Positions 43,683-43,847 of a DNA stretch of 43,847 nucleotides are shown here, one piece after another. Location: positions 1 through 43,847 of IMG/VR virus record IMGVR_UViG_3300025030_000194. One strand, 5' to 3'. The notes under the pieces are model-generated. The model saw only the letters and a program-made list of their open reading frames with translations, searched no databases and was not told the origin of the DNA. The position numbers were made by a program, and so were the translations under genes. The stretch is from a virus. Position 1 is the stretch's first letter; every line of letters starts with the position of its first letter.

Positions 43683-43847
43683 GCAGGCCAAGCAGCTACA
43701 ACGACGAAACAGCATCAATAATCTGCGACCGGATTGCAGGCGGCGAATCTCTCCGCAAGATATGTGCCTGCGAGGACATGCCGGACAAGAAGACCGTGCT
43801 GAAGTGGTTGAGGGATAACCCTGAGTTCGTCACCCACTACGCCTGCG
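43679..43847 (+). CDS. terS: Terminase small subunit, 5' part
   Basis: ATG 43679 after AAGGAG. It reads MSRPSSYNDETASIICDRIAGG and continues without break to the right end, where it joins base 137 at the left. This start should be used for the whole protein of 150 residues. The first residues differ from what bases 1-10 would encode. Confidence 0.85.
   Translation, partial: MSRPSSYNDETASIICDRIAGGESLRKICACEDMPDKKTVLKWLRDNPEFVTHYAC
43722..43847. repeat. Terminal direct repeat, right copy (126 bp)
   Basis: Identical to 11-136. Indicates that the window is a full circle with an overlap. Confidence 0.9.

Overview
The window reads as one nearly complete genome of a short-tailed (podovirus-like) dsDNA phage of about 43.7 kb. 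The last 126 bases (43722-43847) repeat bases 11-136. The small-terminase gene starts at 43679, runs off the right end and continues at the left end, so the molecule is best drawn as a circle, which fits a circularly permuted, headful-packaged genome. The virion genes resemble the P22 pattern: terminase, portal, scaffold, HK97-fold capsid, gp4-like and gp10-like tail factors, a run of ejection-type proteins and a beta-helix tailspike. Sigma70-type promoters, strong GGAGG ribosome sites, a Sec signal peptide, a lipoprotein and a GroES-like co-chaperonin suggest a Gram-negative, probably proteobacterial, host, but no gene names it. I see no integrase, large CI-type repressor, tRNA, CRISPR array or insertion sequence.

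Layout. 1-23472 (+): packaging, head, tail, ejection, tailspike and lysis genes, closed by an intrinsic terminator near 23516. 23728-24172 (-): two small genes. 24508-24820: a control region with two divergent consensus-like promoters. The leftward one makes a short, very structured, terminated RNA that may encode a 31-residue peptide. The rightward one starts the early genes. 24849-37111 (+): early and middle genes in blocks of terminator, promoter and small regulator. They include two paralogous Cro-like proteins, an Acb2-like anti-CBASS sponge, an Erf annealing protein with a YqaJ exonuclease, HNH nucleases, a pentapeptide-repeat protein and many small proteins. 37112-39839 (+): a replication block with a strong promoter, an attenuator-like leader, a DUF1376 protein with phased TTGTA repeats at its 3' end (candidate origin), an SF2 helicase and a CHC2 zinc-finger protein.

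39841-42850 is the most unusual part: small genes, all on the + strand, separated by hairpin sites that start at TAAC on or just after the stop codon and end in GTTA. They look like integron attC sites. In all six units where both ends survive, the seven-base 5' end is the exact reverse complement of that same unit's 3' end, while neighbouring units differ. That is the signature of integron gene cassettes cut at G/TT. No integron integrase is present, so this looks like an integrase-less cassette array carried by a phage.

A second theme is homing-endonuclease invasion. An EndoVII-type nuclease sits after the capsid gene behind a hairpin that hides its ribosome site. Two related HNH proteins, each with its own promoter and TTG start, sit directly before the exonuclease and an HNH gene and appear to have replaced the 5' ends of those genes. 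In the second case the displaced original 5' end is still visible upstream. A decayed RHH plus HNH pair lies between terS and terL.
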